From: an uncultured Leptotrichia sp.
GTDB taxonomy: Bacteria; Fusobacteriota; Fusobacteriia; Fusobacteriales; Leptotrichiaceae
Length of the DNA: 14,595 nucleotides
NCBI GenBank assembly: GCA_938017765.1
Contig: CALIJH010000187.1
Location: 1-14,595, forward strand
Reading direction: 5' to 3'
Position 1 is the first letter of the stretch, and every line of letters begins with the position of its first letter. Made by a program: the position numbers and the translations under genes. A model generated the notes under the pieces. The model was given only the letters and a program-made list of their open reading frames with translations. It ran no database searches and had not been told where the DNA came from. Of this stretch, positions 1 to 7,269 are shown piece by piece.

Positions 1-550
1 GATTATTACTGAAATTACTTGAGAAAAGATAAAGCAACTTAGTCCTAAAGTCAGTGTTGAAAACTTCAAGCAGTTCAAAGGGATTTTCCCTGTTTTCATC
101 ATAAGTCATTTTCCCCGCCCACCACAGTCTTGCTAAAGTATGCTCTATGAGAGAGCGTTTTTTTCCCCTCGAAAAAAAATAGGAATTTTTTATATTGTTT
201 ATATATGACTTATTTCTGTCAAGATATAAACGATATTGCATATAATTCCAAAAATTGCTGTGAGCCATTCCTGCCCATAAACTTTCATTAGTCGCTTCTA
301 CAACGGATAAATTTTTTAAGGCACTGTAAAAAATTCTGATATTTTCCATATCACTTTTTTCGGGTTTTTCATAAGACATATTCAGTTCAAAATCAGGAAC
401 TTCCTTTTTAAAATCAAGAAAAGGAGAGCCTTCGTTTTCAAAAAAAGTGTATATCCATTCATTTGTAGGTGATGAATAATTCGAAAAATTATGCTCAATA
501 TTTTTTCTTAGTGTTTCAAGGGGTATTTCTTTTAAAAATTGCAGTTTCAT
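1..550 (-). CDS. DUF6339-like protein, N-terminal part (runs off left edge)
   Basis: I translated the minus strand from the ATG at 550-548: 183 residues without a stop, so the C-terminus lies beyond base 1. The protein starts MKLQFLKEIPLETLRKNIEH. It carries a helical, aromatic-rich core with ATNESLWAGMAHSNFWNYMQ at about residues 83-102, then a basic segment and LARLWWAGKMTYDENRENPF at about 138-157. The LWAG.AH and LARLWW.G..TYDEN pattern is what I associate with DUF6339, a bacterial family of unknown function; I recall this from memory and have not searched for it. The start is well supported: GAGGAGG lies 8-9 bases upstream, inside the Glu-rich C-terminal codons of the preceding gene. The stop of that gene overlaps this ATG by one base (TGATG), which predicts translational coupling. 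It is the third gene of the GHKL-ATPase operon. No catalytic motif is visible in the part present. Confidence 0.7.
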   Translation of the reverse strand, partial: MKLQFLKEIPLETLRKNIEHNFSNYSSPTNEWIYTFFENEGSPFLDFKKEVPDFELNMSYEKPEKSDMENIRIFYSALKNLSVVEATNESLWAGMAHSNFWNYMQYRLYLDRNKSYINNIKNSYFFSRGKKRSLIEHTLARLWWAGKMTYDENRENPFELLEVFNTDFRTKLLYLFSSNFSNN

Positions 551-1413
551 CAAATTTCCTCCTCTTCATTCTCCAATGAAAGCATAGCTTCCAGACTTCT
601 TGTTACGGGATAGTTTATTATCTTCTGGGCAAGATTATAGGAATGCTCCCTTTCGAGAGAGTCCTTATCAAGCTCAATATCTATATTGTTTAAGACTTTT
701 TTGATTGTTTTGAACCAGTTCAATTCTTGAAAAGTTTCCAAATTGGATTTTTCCAGATTTTCAAAAATATAAATCAATGCAGGAAAAATAATTGATGAAT
801 GAAGTAAAGCTTGATAACTTCCTTTAGAAAGCAATGCATAATGTTCATAATCTTTCTTTGAAAGGAATATCTGGATTTTATCCTGTAACATATCGATTTC
901 GATACCGTCTTTTTTATCGGAATCTCTTTTTATTATAAGAAATATGGACGGCACCTGTGCCAGATTGTCTTTTTCCTTTTCAATGTCGATATCAAATTGT
1001 TTAGCTACAGCTAAAATTCCGGCTTTTTCGATAGAAAAAGAAATCCCCTCATAGTCATCATTGAAATTTTTATTGGAATAATTTTCAATATCTTTTTTAG
1101 CAACTATAAAAAAACATATATTTACTCTATTGTTGAGTTTTGCTTCGGGAATTGTAATGTTTTCAATCCCTGTAGAGGATTTTACAATGTTTCTGTAAGA
1201 AGTCGAGGGACATTCGATATGAAAGACATATTCGGCAAGTCCTCTATTAATAAGTTCTTTTAATCCTTCATCGTCCGTCTTTGCCGTTACTTCAAAAATT
1301 ATTGAGTTTGCCTGTTTATCTATTTCAAGTTCTGAAATAAAGGTAGAATTTTTATAATCGTCGGAAAAATAATTCAGTACGGGATAAGGAAATAATTTAT
1401 ACTCTATATTCAT
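550..1413 (-). CDS. Unknown protein between GHKL ATPase and DUF6339-like protein
   Basis: This is a 287-aa protein that I do not assign to a named family. It begins MNIEYKLFPYPVLNYFSDDY and has a beta-rich N-terminal half (about 1-130). The C-terminal half is more helical, with an aliphatic patch at about 195-225 (YQALLHSSIIFPALIYIFEN) and an acidic tail ending ENEEEEI. There is no signal peptide, no clear membrane segment and no nuclease or NTPase motif. I chose the ATG at 1413 over the upstream in-frame ATG at 1440 because GGAGG sits about 10 bases before 1413, encoded within the final codons of the ATPase gene. The reading frames overlap by 17 bases. The downstream ATG overlaps this gene's stop by one base. 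Such tight packing between two partners suggests the proteins act together, perhaps as a complex. The function is unknown and the role as an adaptor is inference. Confidence 0.85.
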   Translation of the reverse strand: MNIEYKLFPYPVLNYFSDDYKNSTFISELEIDKQANSIIFEVTAKTDDEGLKELINRGLAEYVFHIECPSTSYRNIVKSSTGIENITIPEAKLNNRVNICFFIVAKKDIENYSNKNFNDDYEGISFSIEKAGILAVAKQFDIDIEKEKDNLAQVPSIFLIIKRDSDKKDGIEIDMLQDKIQIFLSKKDYEHYALLSKGSYQALLHSSIIFPALIYIFENLEKSNLETFQELNWFKTIKKVLNNIDIELDKDSLEREHSYNLAQKIINYPVTRSLEAMLSLENEEEEI

Positions 1414-3316
1414 ATAGCTCAACCTCCATAGAACAGTCATCGGAATAATTCAGTATAAAAGATAGTGTGAATTTCTGATTTTCAAAAAGATTATTCATGT
1501 AGATTTTATCCTGATTTATTCTCAAAGGATTTAACACGTTGTCATTTTCATAAGCATTTCTTATTCTTGCCCTGAGGTTGCTCTGTTCTCCTGAAAGGCT
1601 TATTCTCACGCAGGCATCGGGTATATCCTTTTTGGGCAGTATTACAAGCTTGTATTTTCTCAATTTTTTATTTATCAGGATAAGACGAATATTTGCGTCG
1701 GGAATGAGAGATACTTTTTTGACTTTTAAAAATCCGTTTTCATCTTTAATAATAGAAAACTCTTTTTCAAGACCGTTTTCTTCGCTTTCATCTATTCCGA
1801 AAGGGATATCCGTGATTTCAGGAGCTTCTTCAGGAAAATTGCCGTTTTCGGTAGCTTCGTTAAATTCTTCCCTGCTTTTCGGGTCTGTTTTGGCATTTCT
1901 CTTTTTAGGAACGGCATCCACAGACCGCATTTCTATTTTTTTAGTTCGGTCGCTTACTTTATCGATTTTATCTTCTTCTTTTTTCTTTTCAAGAAATATC
2001 AGGTCATCAGGCAGATAGTTTCCTATGCCGTCAGCGTCCATATGGTCTACTGTGGAATTTTTTCCAAGCTCCACGATTTTATTTCTTATAAATCTTTTCA
2101 GCTCTTCCAATGTGGTTTTCGCATTTTTATCGGAATGTCTGTCAGGCTCCCAGCTGTCATGTTGCGGACTTTCCATTTCCTTGAAATAACTGTTGAGCTT
2201 TTCACCCGTTAATGTGAAAATAGCTGAAAATTGCAGTGATGACGGAAACCTGTCCAAATCAAAGATTTTCATACCGTTACTTCTCGAAATCAGAACTTTT
2301 CTGTTCAAATCGTCGTATAAAATTTTGAGTTCAAAATCATCAAAATCCTTGAAAGTATTCCCAAGAAGAAAACTGTTTTCTGTCATACCGTTTTCGGATG
2401 TGGCGAGAAGAACTTTATAATAATCTCCTATAGTCTGATTTTTCTTTTTTTCGTTTATTTTAAGAGCTTCTATTGTTTCTTTCAGTGTTTCTCGGGAAAT
2501 AATTGTATCGTCAACTTTTACAATAAGATTTTTACTGTAAATGGCTATAAGAAAATTTTCAAGTATTGCCGTGATAAGCTCTTCTTTCCATTTTGGGTCT
2601 TCCCAAAACCCTATTATATAAACGTCGGTACCTGTCTGACCGTCTCTCTTAAAGGAAGTATCCAAATTCAATTCTTCAAAGATAGGAGAATTTTTTTCCG
2701 TTTCTCCGTAATAACCTATTCCCTGCGTGAGCTTATCTTCGCCTATCGGGAATGAAATCAGTCTTGAAACACCCTGAGTCGCTAAAATTCCCTCGGTATC
2801 AAAAGTTGTATAAAATACAGTCCTTATTTCCGAAGATGCAAAAGGAGCAGATTTACCGATACCGTAGCTTCCTCCCGATGCAGCCGCTTTATCGGAAATA
2901 CCTGAAGATTTTACAAGGCTCTGCCATGGATTTACGGATATGTTCGATTCTTTAGAGCCTCTTAAACCTGTAGTATTAAAATCGCTTGCTCTTAGTACAC
3001 TTATTCTTTGATTGCCCATTTTTTTACAGGCATTTTCAAAAAATTTTCCTGCTTTTTTGTCTGAGCTGGAATTTAGACAGCTGTTCAGAGCGTTATTTAA
3101 TGTTTCATATCCGGGAATGTCTTCTGTCTTAATATCAAATTTTGAAAATTCCACTGTTACGGGTTCTGAAAAATTTAGACGTGCATCAAGCGAATTTTGG
3201 CATATTTCTTTTGCCAGTGAGCCGAAAAGGGAACCTCTGAAAGTCTCAATCCCTGCTTCGCTTATTCCAAATCTCTGAGAGTAGTTGCTCTCGGGAAAAT
3301 TCCAATTTATATTCAT
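1397..3316 (-). CDS. GHKL-fold ATPase, first gene of a putative defence operon
   Basis: This 639-aa protein has an N-terminal GHKL (histidine-kinase/MutL/Hsp90/MORC-like) ATPase domain. The N box is EICQNSLDA at residues 37-45. A second motif, ASDFNTTGLRG (110-120), resembles the DxGxG loop that contacts adenine. The glycine-rich lid is GGSYGIGKSAPF (148-159), and a GTDVYIIGF strand follows at about 229-237. There is no HisKA phosphoacceptor, sensor or membrane segment, so it is not a sensor kinase. It more closely resembles the stand-alone GHKL/MORC-like ATPases found beside restriction and other defence genes. A charged linker (about 440-520, rich in K, E, D) leads to a beta-rich C-terminal domain that I do not recognise. 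The start is uncertain: a perfect AAGGAGG at 3350-3356 is 33 bases from this ATG and better placed for a non-ATG start. The gene is transcribed from a promoter at 3373-3401. The molecular substrate cannot be read from the sequence. Confidence 0.85.
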   Translation of the reverse strand: MNINWNFPESNYSQRFGISEAGIETFRGSLFGSLAKEICQNSLDARLNFSEPVTVEFSKFDIKTEDIPGYETLNNALNSCLNSSSDKKAGKFFENACKKMGNQRISVLRASDFNTTGLRGSKESNISVNPWQSLVKSSGISDKAAASGGSYGIGKSAPFASSEIRTVFYTTFDTEGILATQGVSRLISFPIGEDKLTQGIGYYGETEKNSPIFEELNLDTSFKRDGQTGTDVYIIGFWEDPKWKEELITAILENFLIAIYSKNLIVKVDDTIISRETLKETIEALKINEKKKNQTIGDYYKVLLATSENGMTENSFLLGNTFKDFDDFELKILYDDLNRKVLISRSNGMKIFDLDRFPSSLQFSAIFTLTGEKLNSYFKEMESPQHDSWEPDRHSDKNAKTTLEELKRFIRNKIVELGKNSTVDHMDADGIGNYLPDDLIFLEKKKEEDKIDKVSDRTKKIEMRSVDAVPKKRNAKTDPKSREEFNEATENGNFPEEAPEITDIPFGIDESEENGLEKEFSIIKDENGFLKVKKVSLIPDANIRLILINKKLRKYKLVILPKKDIPDACVRISLSGEQSNLRARIRNAYENDNVLNPLRINQDKIYMNNLFENQKFTLSFILNYSDDCSMEVELYEYRV

Positions 3317-3349
3317 ATTTTTTAACTGAAATAAAATATTCAGCTTTAT

Positions 3350-3356
3350 CCTCCTT
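3350..3356 (-). promoter_or_regulatory. Misplaced ribosome binding site of the GHKL ATPase gene
   Basis: AAGGAGG on the minus strand lies 33 bases before the ATG at 3316. Directly before that ATG there is only an A-rich run. The frame is open back through the ribosome site, and in-frame CTG (3343-3341, 6 bases after the site) and ATT (3337-3335, 12 bases after) could be non-canonical starts. They would add 9 or 7 residues. Confidence 0.6.
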
Positions 3357-3372
3357 AATTTTTATATATCTA

Positions 3373-3401
3373 ATTTAACATGATTAATAAAAAACAGTCA
3401 A
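3373..3401 (-). promoter_or_regulatory. Promoter of the GHKL ATPase operon
   Basis: On the minus strand, TTGACT (3401-3396) is followed after exactly 17 bases by TTAAAT (3378-3373). This is a good match to the sigma70 pattern. It predicts a start of transcription near 3366 and a leader of about 50 bases that includes the AAGGAGG at 3350-3356. The promoter lies in the short divergent region shared with the M50 protease gene. Confidence 0.65.
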
Positions 3402-3422
3402 GCATAAAAATTTAAATTATGA

Positions 3423-3428
3423 TATAAT
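3423..3428 (+). promoter_or_regulatory. -10 element for the M50 protease gene
   Basis: A perfect TATAAT is 43 bases upstream of the ATG at 3472. No good -35 hexamer stands 16-18 bases before it. The upstream sequence overlaps the opposite-strand -35 of the GHKL operon, so the two divergent promoters may interfere. Confidence 0.45.
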
Positions 3429-3471
3429 ACTGTATAGACAAACGTTATAATTTTAATAGAGAGGTTGATAA

Positions 3472-4233
3472 ATGGACGTTATAAGAAAATATTACAACAA
3501 ATTTAAAATGTTAAATCCTAAAAATACGGAATTAAAATTAGCTGTGATTGTCATAATACTCGCAGTTATGTTTTTTAACGGATTTTCAAAATTTAGCTTT
3601 TCGTGGGATATAGTGATTTCCCTATGTGTATTTATAGTTTCAATGACACTGCATGAAGTGGCTCACGGATATGTGGCGTATAAATTTGGAGATGATACCG
3701 CAAAAAGAGAGGGCAGACTCACATTAAACCCTTTAAAACATCTGGATTTAATGGGAATGCTGCTGCCAATCCTCCTTATATTGAGCGGATTTCCTTTTGT
3801 AATCGGTTGGGCGAAACCCGTTCCTGTAAATTTTTACAGATTAAAACCCAACAGGCTGGGGCTTTTTTGTGTGGCGATAGCGGGAATAGTAGTAAATTTT
3901 ATAATTGCCTCAATTTCATTAATAATTTTGAAATACAGGATATTCGGTTTAAATTTGGATAGTACTGTTTATACCGTGTTCCTTTATCTATATATAGTAA
4001 ATTTAGCTCTTGCATTTTTCAATCTTATTCCCATTACTCCCCTTGACGGGGGAAGAATAATATATTCAATGGCAGGGGAAACAGTGAGAAATTTTTATAA
4101 TCAGATAGAAAAATACGGAATGATAATAGTATTTGCCATAGTATATTTCGGGATATTCAATCAATTTTTTCTTTGGATAATTGATTTTTTTATAAAGCTT
4201 GCAGATTTGGGAATACCTGTGGATTTTATGTAA
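3472..4233 (+). CDS. Site-2-protease-like membrane metalloprotease (M50 family)
   Basis: This 253-aa integral membrane protein has about six hydrophobic segments. The zinc motif HEVAH is at residues 61-65 inside a membrane segment. The third metal ligand region is NLIPITPLDGGR at about 184-195, with Asp192 the likely ligand. Between them lies GWAKPVPVNFYRL (about 112-124), typical of the compact YwhC/YydH-type branch of M50 peptidases. No PDZ domain is present, unlike RseP. Enzymes of this family cut substrates within the membrane; the substrate here is unknown. The ATG at 3472 is preceded by GAGAGG at a normal distance. It is transcribed away from the defence-like operon and probably leads the plus-strand gene string. 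Confidence 0.9.
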   Translation: MDVIRKYYNKFKMLNPKNTELKLAVIVIILAVMFFNGFSKFSFSWDIVISLCVFIVSMTLHEVAHGYVAYKFGDDTAKREGRLTLNPLKHLDLMGMLLPILLILSGFPFVIGWAKPVPVNFYRLKPNRLGLFCVAIAGIVVNFIIASISLIILKYRIFGLNLDSTVYTVFLYLYIVNLALAFFNLIPITPLDGGRIIYSMAGETVRNFYNQIEKYGMIIVFAIVYFGIFNQFFLWIIDFFIKLADLGIPVDFM

Positions 4234-4317
4234 GTTATAGACTTATAATTCGATATCTGCAAAGAAGTCTAAATATATAGAAAAATGAAAAAATGACTTT
4301 TTGAGCGGGATAATTAA

Positions 4318-4323
4318 TATAAT
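4318..4323 (+). promoter_or_regulatory. Possible -10 element for the exported TPR-like protein gene
   Basis: TATAAT occurs 25 bases upstream of the ATG at 4349, in the 115-base gap after the M50 gene. The best -35 candidate, ATGACT at 4293-4298, is 19 bases away, so this promoter is only moderately supported. Confidence 0.35.
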
Positions 4324-4348
4324 ATAAGATTTTAAAAGGAGAAATATA

Positions 4349-5227
4349 ATGAAAAAAATATTACTAATTTTGACAGTGTTTTTTATAATAAATTTTTCAA
4401 CAAATGCTTTTACAAGAAAGGAATATATACAGGAAAATTTGTCCCGACTGGGAGTAAATCAGGATATAATAGATGAGACTATAATGCAGGATATGGCAAT
4501 AGGTACAAATAACTATTTTGAAGAAAATGACGATGTGCTTGAACTCCAGCTCAAAATGGCAGAAAATCTTTTGAAACGGGATGAAAGAAATTTTATAGCG
4601 GTAGACTTTATAATAACTAATTTTCAGATAAGGAATAAAAAAGAATATAAAAAATATTTGGAGTTATTTGAAAAATATAATCCTTATAAACCGGTTACAT
4701 TACTTAATTGGGACAGCTACTATACAAATATTGAAAATAAAAAGGAAGCCGAAAAATATCTCAATAAAATAAAAAGTGAATATGGTAACGATACTTTCAT
4801 TTTAAAAATAGCGGAGCTTAACAGAGCCGTTATAAATAAAGCTCCTGAGGAGAAAATAACTGTTTTAAGAGCAGAAGTTATAGAACTGGCAAAAAGTGAA
4901 AAAGCAAAAAGAAAGTACGGGATTACCGATGAGGAAGTAGATTCGCTCAGATTGGCAAATACTTTTGTCCAAATAGTAAAATTAATGCAGAAAAAAGAAT
5001 ATCAGAAAACAATGGAGCTATATTTAAATCAGCTTGGAAACGTAAAAATGTCGAAAAATTCGGTAAAATATAACAGCTCTATAGCTTCAATCGTTTTATT
5101 CTTTCTTTCTACGGCAAATAATGAAATACAGGATGAGAAAAAAGCTAAGGAATATTTTGATAAAATAGCTCAGACTGATTTGTATAAAAGAGTTTATGAA
5201 ATATTGGAAGAAAAAAACAGAAATTAA
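4349..5227 (+). CDS. Exported TPR-like helical protein of unknown function
   Basis: This 292-aa protein starts with a clear Sec signal peptide: MKK, then a hydrophobic core LLILTVFFIINF, with likely cleavage after TNA (residues 18-20). There is no Cys for lipid attachment. The mature part is strongly helical and charged. It contains pairs of helices of TPR or TPR-like type, for example KKEYKKYLELFEKYNP at about 93-108, NKKEAEKYLNKIKSEYGND at about 130-148 and DEKKAKEYFDKIAQ near the C-terminus. It probably sits in the periplasm and mediates protein contacts. I do not recognise a named family. AGGAG at 4337-4341 supports the start. It lies 43 bases before the YigZ gene, so the two may be cotranscribed. 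Confidence 0.8.
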   Translation: MKKILLILTVFFIINFSTNAFTRKEYIQENLSRLGVNQDIIDETIMQDMAIGTNNYFEENDDVLELQLKMAENLLKRDERNFIAVDFIITNFQIRNKKEYKKYLELFEKYNPYKPVTLLNWDSYYTNIENKKEAEKYLNKIKSEYGNDTFILKIAELNRAVINKAPEEKITVLRAEVIELAKSEKAKRKYGITDEEVDSLRLANTFVQIVKLMQKKEYQKTMELYLNQLGNVKMSKNSVKYNSSIASIVLFFLSTANNEIQDEKKAKEYFDKIAQTDLYKRVYEILEEKNRN

Positions 5228-5235
5228 AAAATAGA

Positions 5236-5273
5236 GATTGAAAAAATAAAAATTGAAAAAAGGAAAAAAATTG
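5236..5273 (+). repeat. A-rich direct repeats covering the YigZ start region
   Basis: The motif ATTGAAAA occurs three times in about 40 bases (starting at 5237, 5252 and 5270) with A-runs between the copies. Two copies contain in-frame TTG codons (5253 and 5271) that compete as the YigZ start. This may be replication slippage in a spacer or an AT-rich leader. Confidence 0.5.
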
Positions 5274-5861
5274 AAAACAGTATTAAAAGAAACAATCATC
5301 GAATTTGAAGAAAAAAAATCAAAATTTATAGGATATATAAAACCCGTTTCTTCGGTGAATGAAGCTGAAAAATTTATAAAATCGGTGAGGGAATTGCACC
5401 CTGATGCTACACATAATGTACCTCTTTACAGAGTTATGGAAAACGGACAGGAGTATTTCAAATATAATGATGACGGAGAGCCGACAAACACAGCAGGGAA
5501 GCCTATGGCGGAGATACTGAATATCCTTGACATATATAATGTGGCGATAGTCGCTACAAGATATTTTGGCGGAATAAAACTGGGGGCGGGCGGACTTATA
5601 CGAAATTATGCAAAAACTGCAAAATTGGCAGTAAACGAAGCGGAAATAATAGAATATACAGAAAAATCAGTATTTATTTTGGATTACGACTATGAAAACA
5701 CATCAGAAGTAGAAATGTTTTTAAATGCAAATGAGCAAAAATACGGAATAGAAATTCAGGAAAAAAATTATTCCGACAGAGTAACTCTGAAAATAAAAGC
5801 GAATAGCAGTATAGAAGAAAAGTTAAACGGAATAAATAAAATAATTGTGATAAGATTATAA
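5271..5861 (+). CDS. yigZ: YigZ/IMPACT family protein, TTG start
   Basis: This 196-aa protein has the two-domain YigZ plan. The N-terminal IMPACT/UPF0029 domain has NDDGEPTNTAGKPM at about 67-80 and TRYFGGIKLGAGGLIRNY at about 96-113. A C-terminal DUF1949-type alpha/beta domain follows from about 135. Members are implicated in translation or stress responses through nucleotide or RNA binding, but the bacterial role is not settled. There is no ATG start. I prefer the TTG at 5271 over the in-frame TTG at 5253 because AGGA at 5261-5264 is 6 bases upstream, and the resulting N-terminus MKTVLKETIIEFEEKKSKFI matches the usual YigZ beginning. The gene sits 38 bases before der, probably in the same transcript. 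Confidence 0.88.
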   Translation: MKTVLKETIIEFEEKKSKFIGYIKPVSSVNEAEKFIKSVRELHPDATHNVPLYRVMENGQEYFKYNDDGEPTNTAGKPMAEILNILDIYNVAIVATRYFGGIKLGAGGLIRNYAKTAKLAVNEAEIIEYTEKSVFILDYDYENTSEVEMFLNANEQKYGIEIQEKNYSDRVTLKIKANSSIEEKLNGINKIIVIRL

Positions 5862-5899
5862 TCGTGATAAAATGTGATTATCATAATTGAGGAGGAAAA

Positions 5900-7219
5900 A
5901 TGAAACATACAGTAGCAATAGTAGGCAGACCTAATGTTGGAAAGTCTACATTATTCAATAAAATCGTAGGGGACAGACTTTCCATTGTGAAAGATGAACC
6001 GGGAGTTACAAGGGACAGACTTTACCGTGAAACGGAATGGTCGGGGAAAAGTTTTATATTAGTCGATACGGGAGGACTGGAACCTAAAACTGATGACTTT
6101 ATGATGAGAAAAATAAAGGAACAGGCACAAGTCGCCATTGATGAAGCCGATGTGGTGATATTTCTTGTGGACGGCAGAGCTGGAATTACAGGGCTTGATG
6201 AAGATATAGCAAATATATTGAGAAAAAAAGATAAAAAAGTTGTAGTCGCTGTAAATAAAATAGACAACTATATAAGAGAACAGGAAAATATACTGGAATT
6301 TTATGCATTGGGATTTGAAGAAGTGATAGGAATTTCAGGGGAGCATAAAATAAATCTGGGGGATTTGCTTGATGCGGTAATAACAAAATTTGACAGTAAA
6401 AAAGAAAAAGAAACTGAAGAGGGCTTGAGTATCGCTATACTCGGCAGACCGAATGCAGGTAAATCATCACTTATAAATAAACTGCTGAATGAAGAAAGGT
6501 CGATAGTAAGCGATATAGCAGGAACAACGAGGGATTCTATAGATTCTTCCTTAAAATATGACGGAGAAATTTATACTCTTATAGATACTGCAGGGATTAG
6601 AAAAAAGTCAAAAATAGAAGATTCCATTGAATATTACAGTGTTTTGAGAGCTGTAAAATCTATAAAAAGGGCAGATGTATGTGTGTTAATGCTTGACGCG
6701 ACAGAGCTTCTGACGGAGCAGGATAAAAGAGTTGCAGGACTCATATATGAGGAAAAGAAGCCTATCATAATAGCTATAAATAAGTGGGATCTGATAGAAA
6801 AGGACAACAACAGTGTAAAAGAATTTACGGAACTTGTAAAAGCTGACCTGCCTTTCCTTGATTATGCACCGATTATAACAATATCGGCACTTACGGGAAA
6901 AAGAACAGTGTCAATACTGGAACAGGCTAAGTTTATAAACGAGGAATATCATAAGAAAATTACGACAGGACTGCTAAATCAGATTTTATCGGAAATGATA
7001 GCTCAAAATCCTGTTCCTACCAGAAAAGGAAGGGCTGTCAAAATAAATTACGGAACGCAGATAGGGCAAGCTCCTCCTAAATTTGTATTTTTCTCAAATA
7101 ATCCTGATTTGATACATTTTTCCTATCAGAGATACATTGAAAATAAATTGAGAGAATATTTCGGTTTTGAAGGCTGTCCTATAAGTATAGTATTCAATAA
7201 GAAAAATGAGAATTATTAA
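5900..7219 (+). CDS. der: Ribosome assembly GTPase Der (EngA)
   Basis: This 439-aa protein has tandem GTPase domains, unique to Der. Domain 1 has the P-loop GRPNVGKS (9-16), DTGG (56-59) and NKID (119-122). Domain 2 has GRPNAGKS (182-189), DTAG (229-232) and NKWD (294-297). A KH-like domain spans about 350-437. Der is an essential cytoplasmic factor in maturation of the 50S subunit. Length and motifs are normal. The start is secured by GAGGAGG 4 bases before the ATG. The gap from yigZ is 38 bases and the gap to the AI-2E family gene is 50 bases, with no terminator in between. Identification is certain. Confidence 0.98.
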   Translation: MKHTVAIVGRPNVGKSTLFNKIVGDRLSIVKDEPGVTRDRLYRETEWSGKSFILVDTGGLEPKTDDFMMRKIKEQAQVAIDEADVVIFLVDGRAGITGLDEDIANILRKKDKKVVVAVNKIDNYIREQENILEFYALGFEEVIGISGEHKINLGDLLDAVITKFDSKKEKETEEGLSIAILGRPNAGKSSLINKLLNEERSIVSDIAGTTRDSIDSSLKYDGEIYTLIDTAGIRKKSKIEDSIEYYSVLRAVKSIKRADVCVLMLDATELLTEQDKRVAGLIYEEKKPIIIAINKWDLIEKDNNSVKEFTELVKADLPFLDYAPIITISALTGKRTVSILEQAKFINEEYHKKITTGLLNQILSEMIAQNPVPTRKGRAVKINYGTQIGQAPPKFVFFSNNPDLIHFSYQRYIENKLREYFGFEGCPISIVFNKKNENY

Positions 7220-7269
7220 AAATAAGTTCATTCATAATTTTTTCTGTAAAGGAAAGAGAAAGGAGTATT

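Noticed and set aside
1578..2018. 146-codon plus-strand open frame opposite the GHKL ATPase gene
   Set aside because: It is the antisense shadow of a gene with clear ATPase motifs, its translation is Ser/Phe/Leu-rich as expected for reverse reading, and it has no ribosome site.
3012..3278. Plus-strand open frame of 88 codons inside the GHKL gene
   Set aside because: It overlaps the region coding for the conserved N box on the other strand and shows no family likeness.
1..3316. Restriction-modification system
   Set aside because: No methyltransferase, nuclease or helicase motif is visible in the part shown. Such genes could lie beyond the left edge, but this cannot be claimed from the window.
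5096..5299. Minus-strand open frame rich in Phe
   Set aside because: It is the reverse of A-rich coding and spacer DNA; the long FFF/YYF runs are compositional.
5856..5890. Short inverted repeat TGATAA/TTATCA between yigZ and der as a terminator
   Set aside because: The stem is only six A/T-rich pairs and there is no T-run. The der ribosome site follows directly, so read-through is more likely.
6022..6386. Two minus-strand open frames within der
   Set aside because: der is certain in this region and both frames are shadows without ribosome sites.
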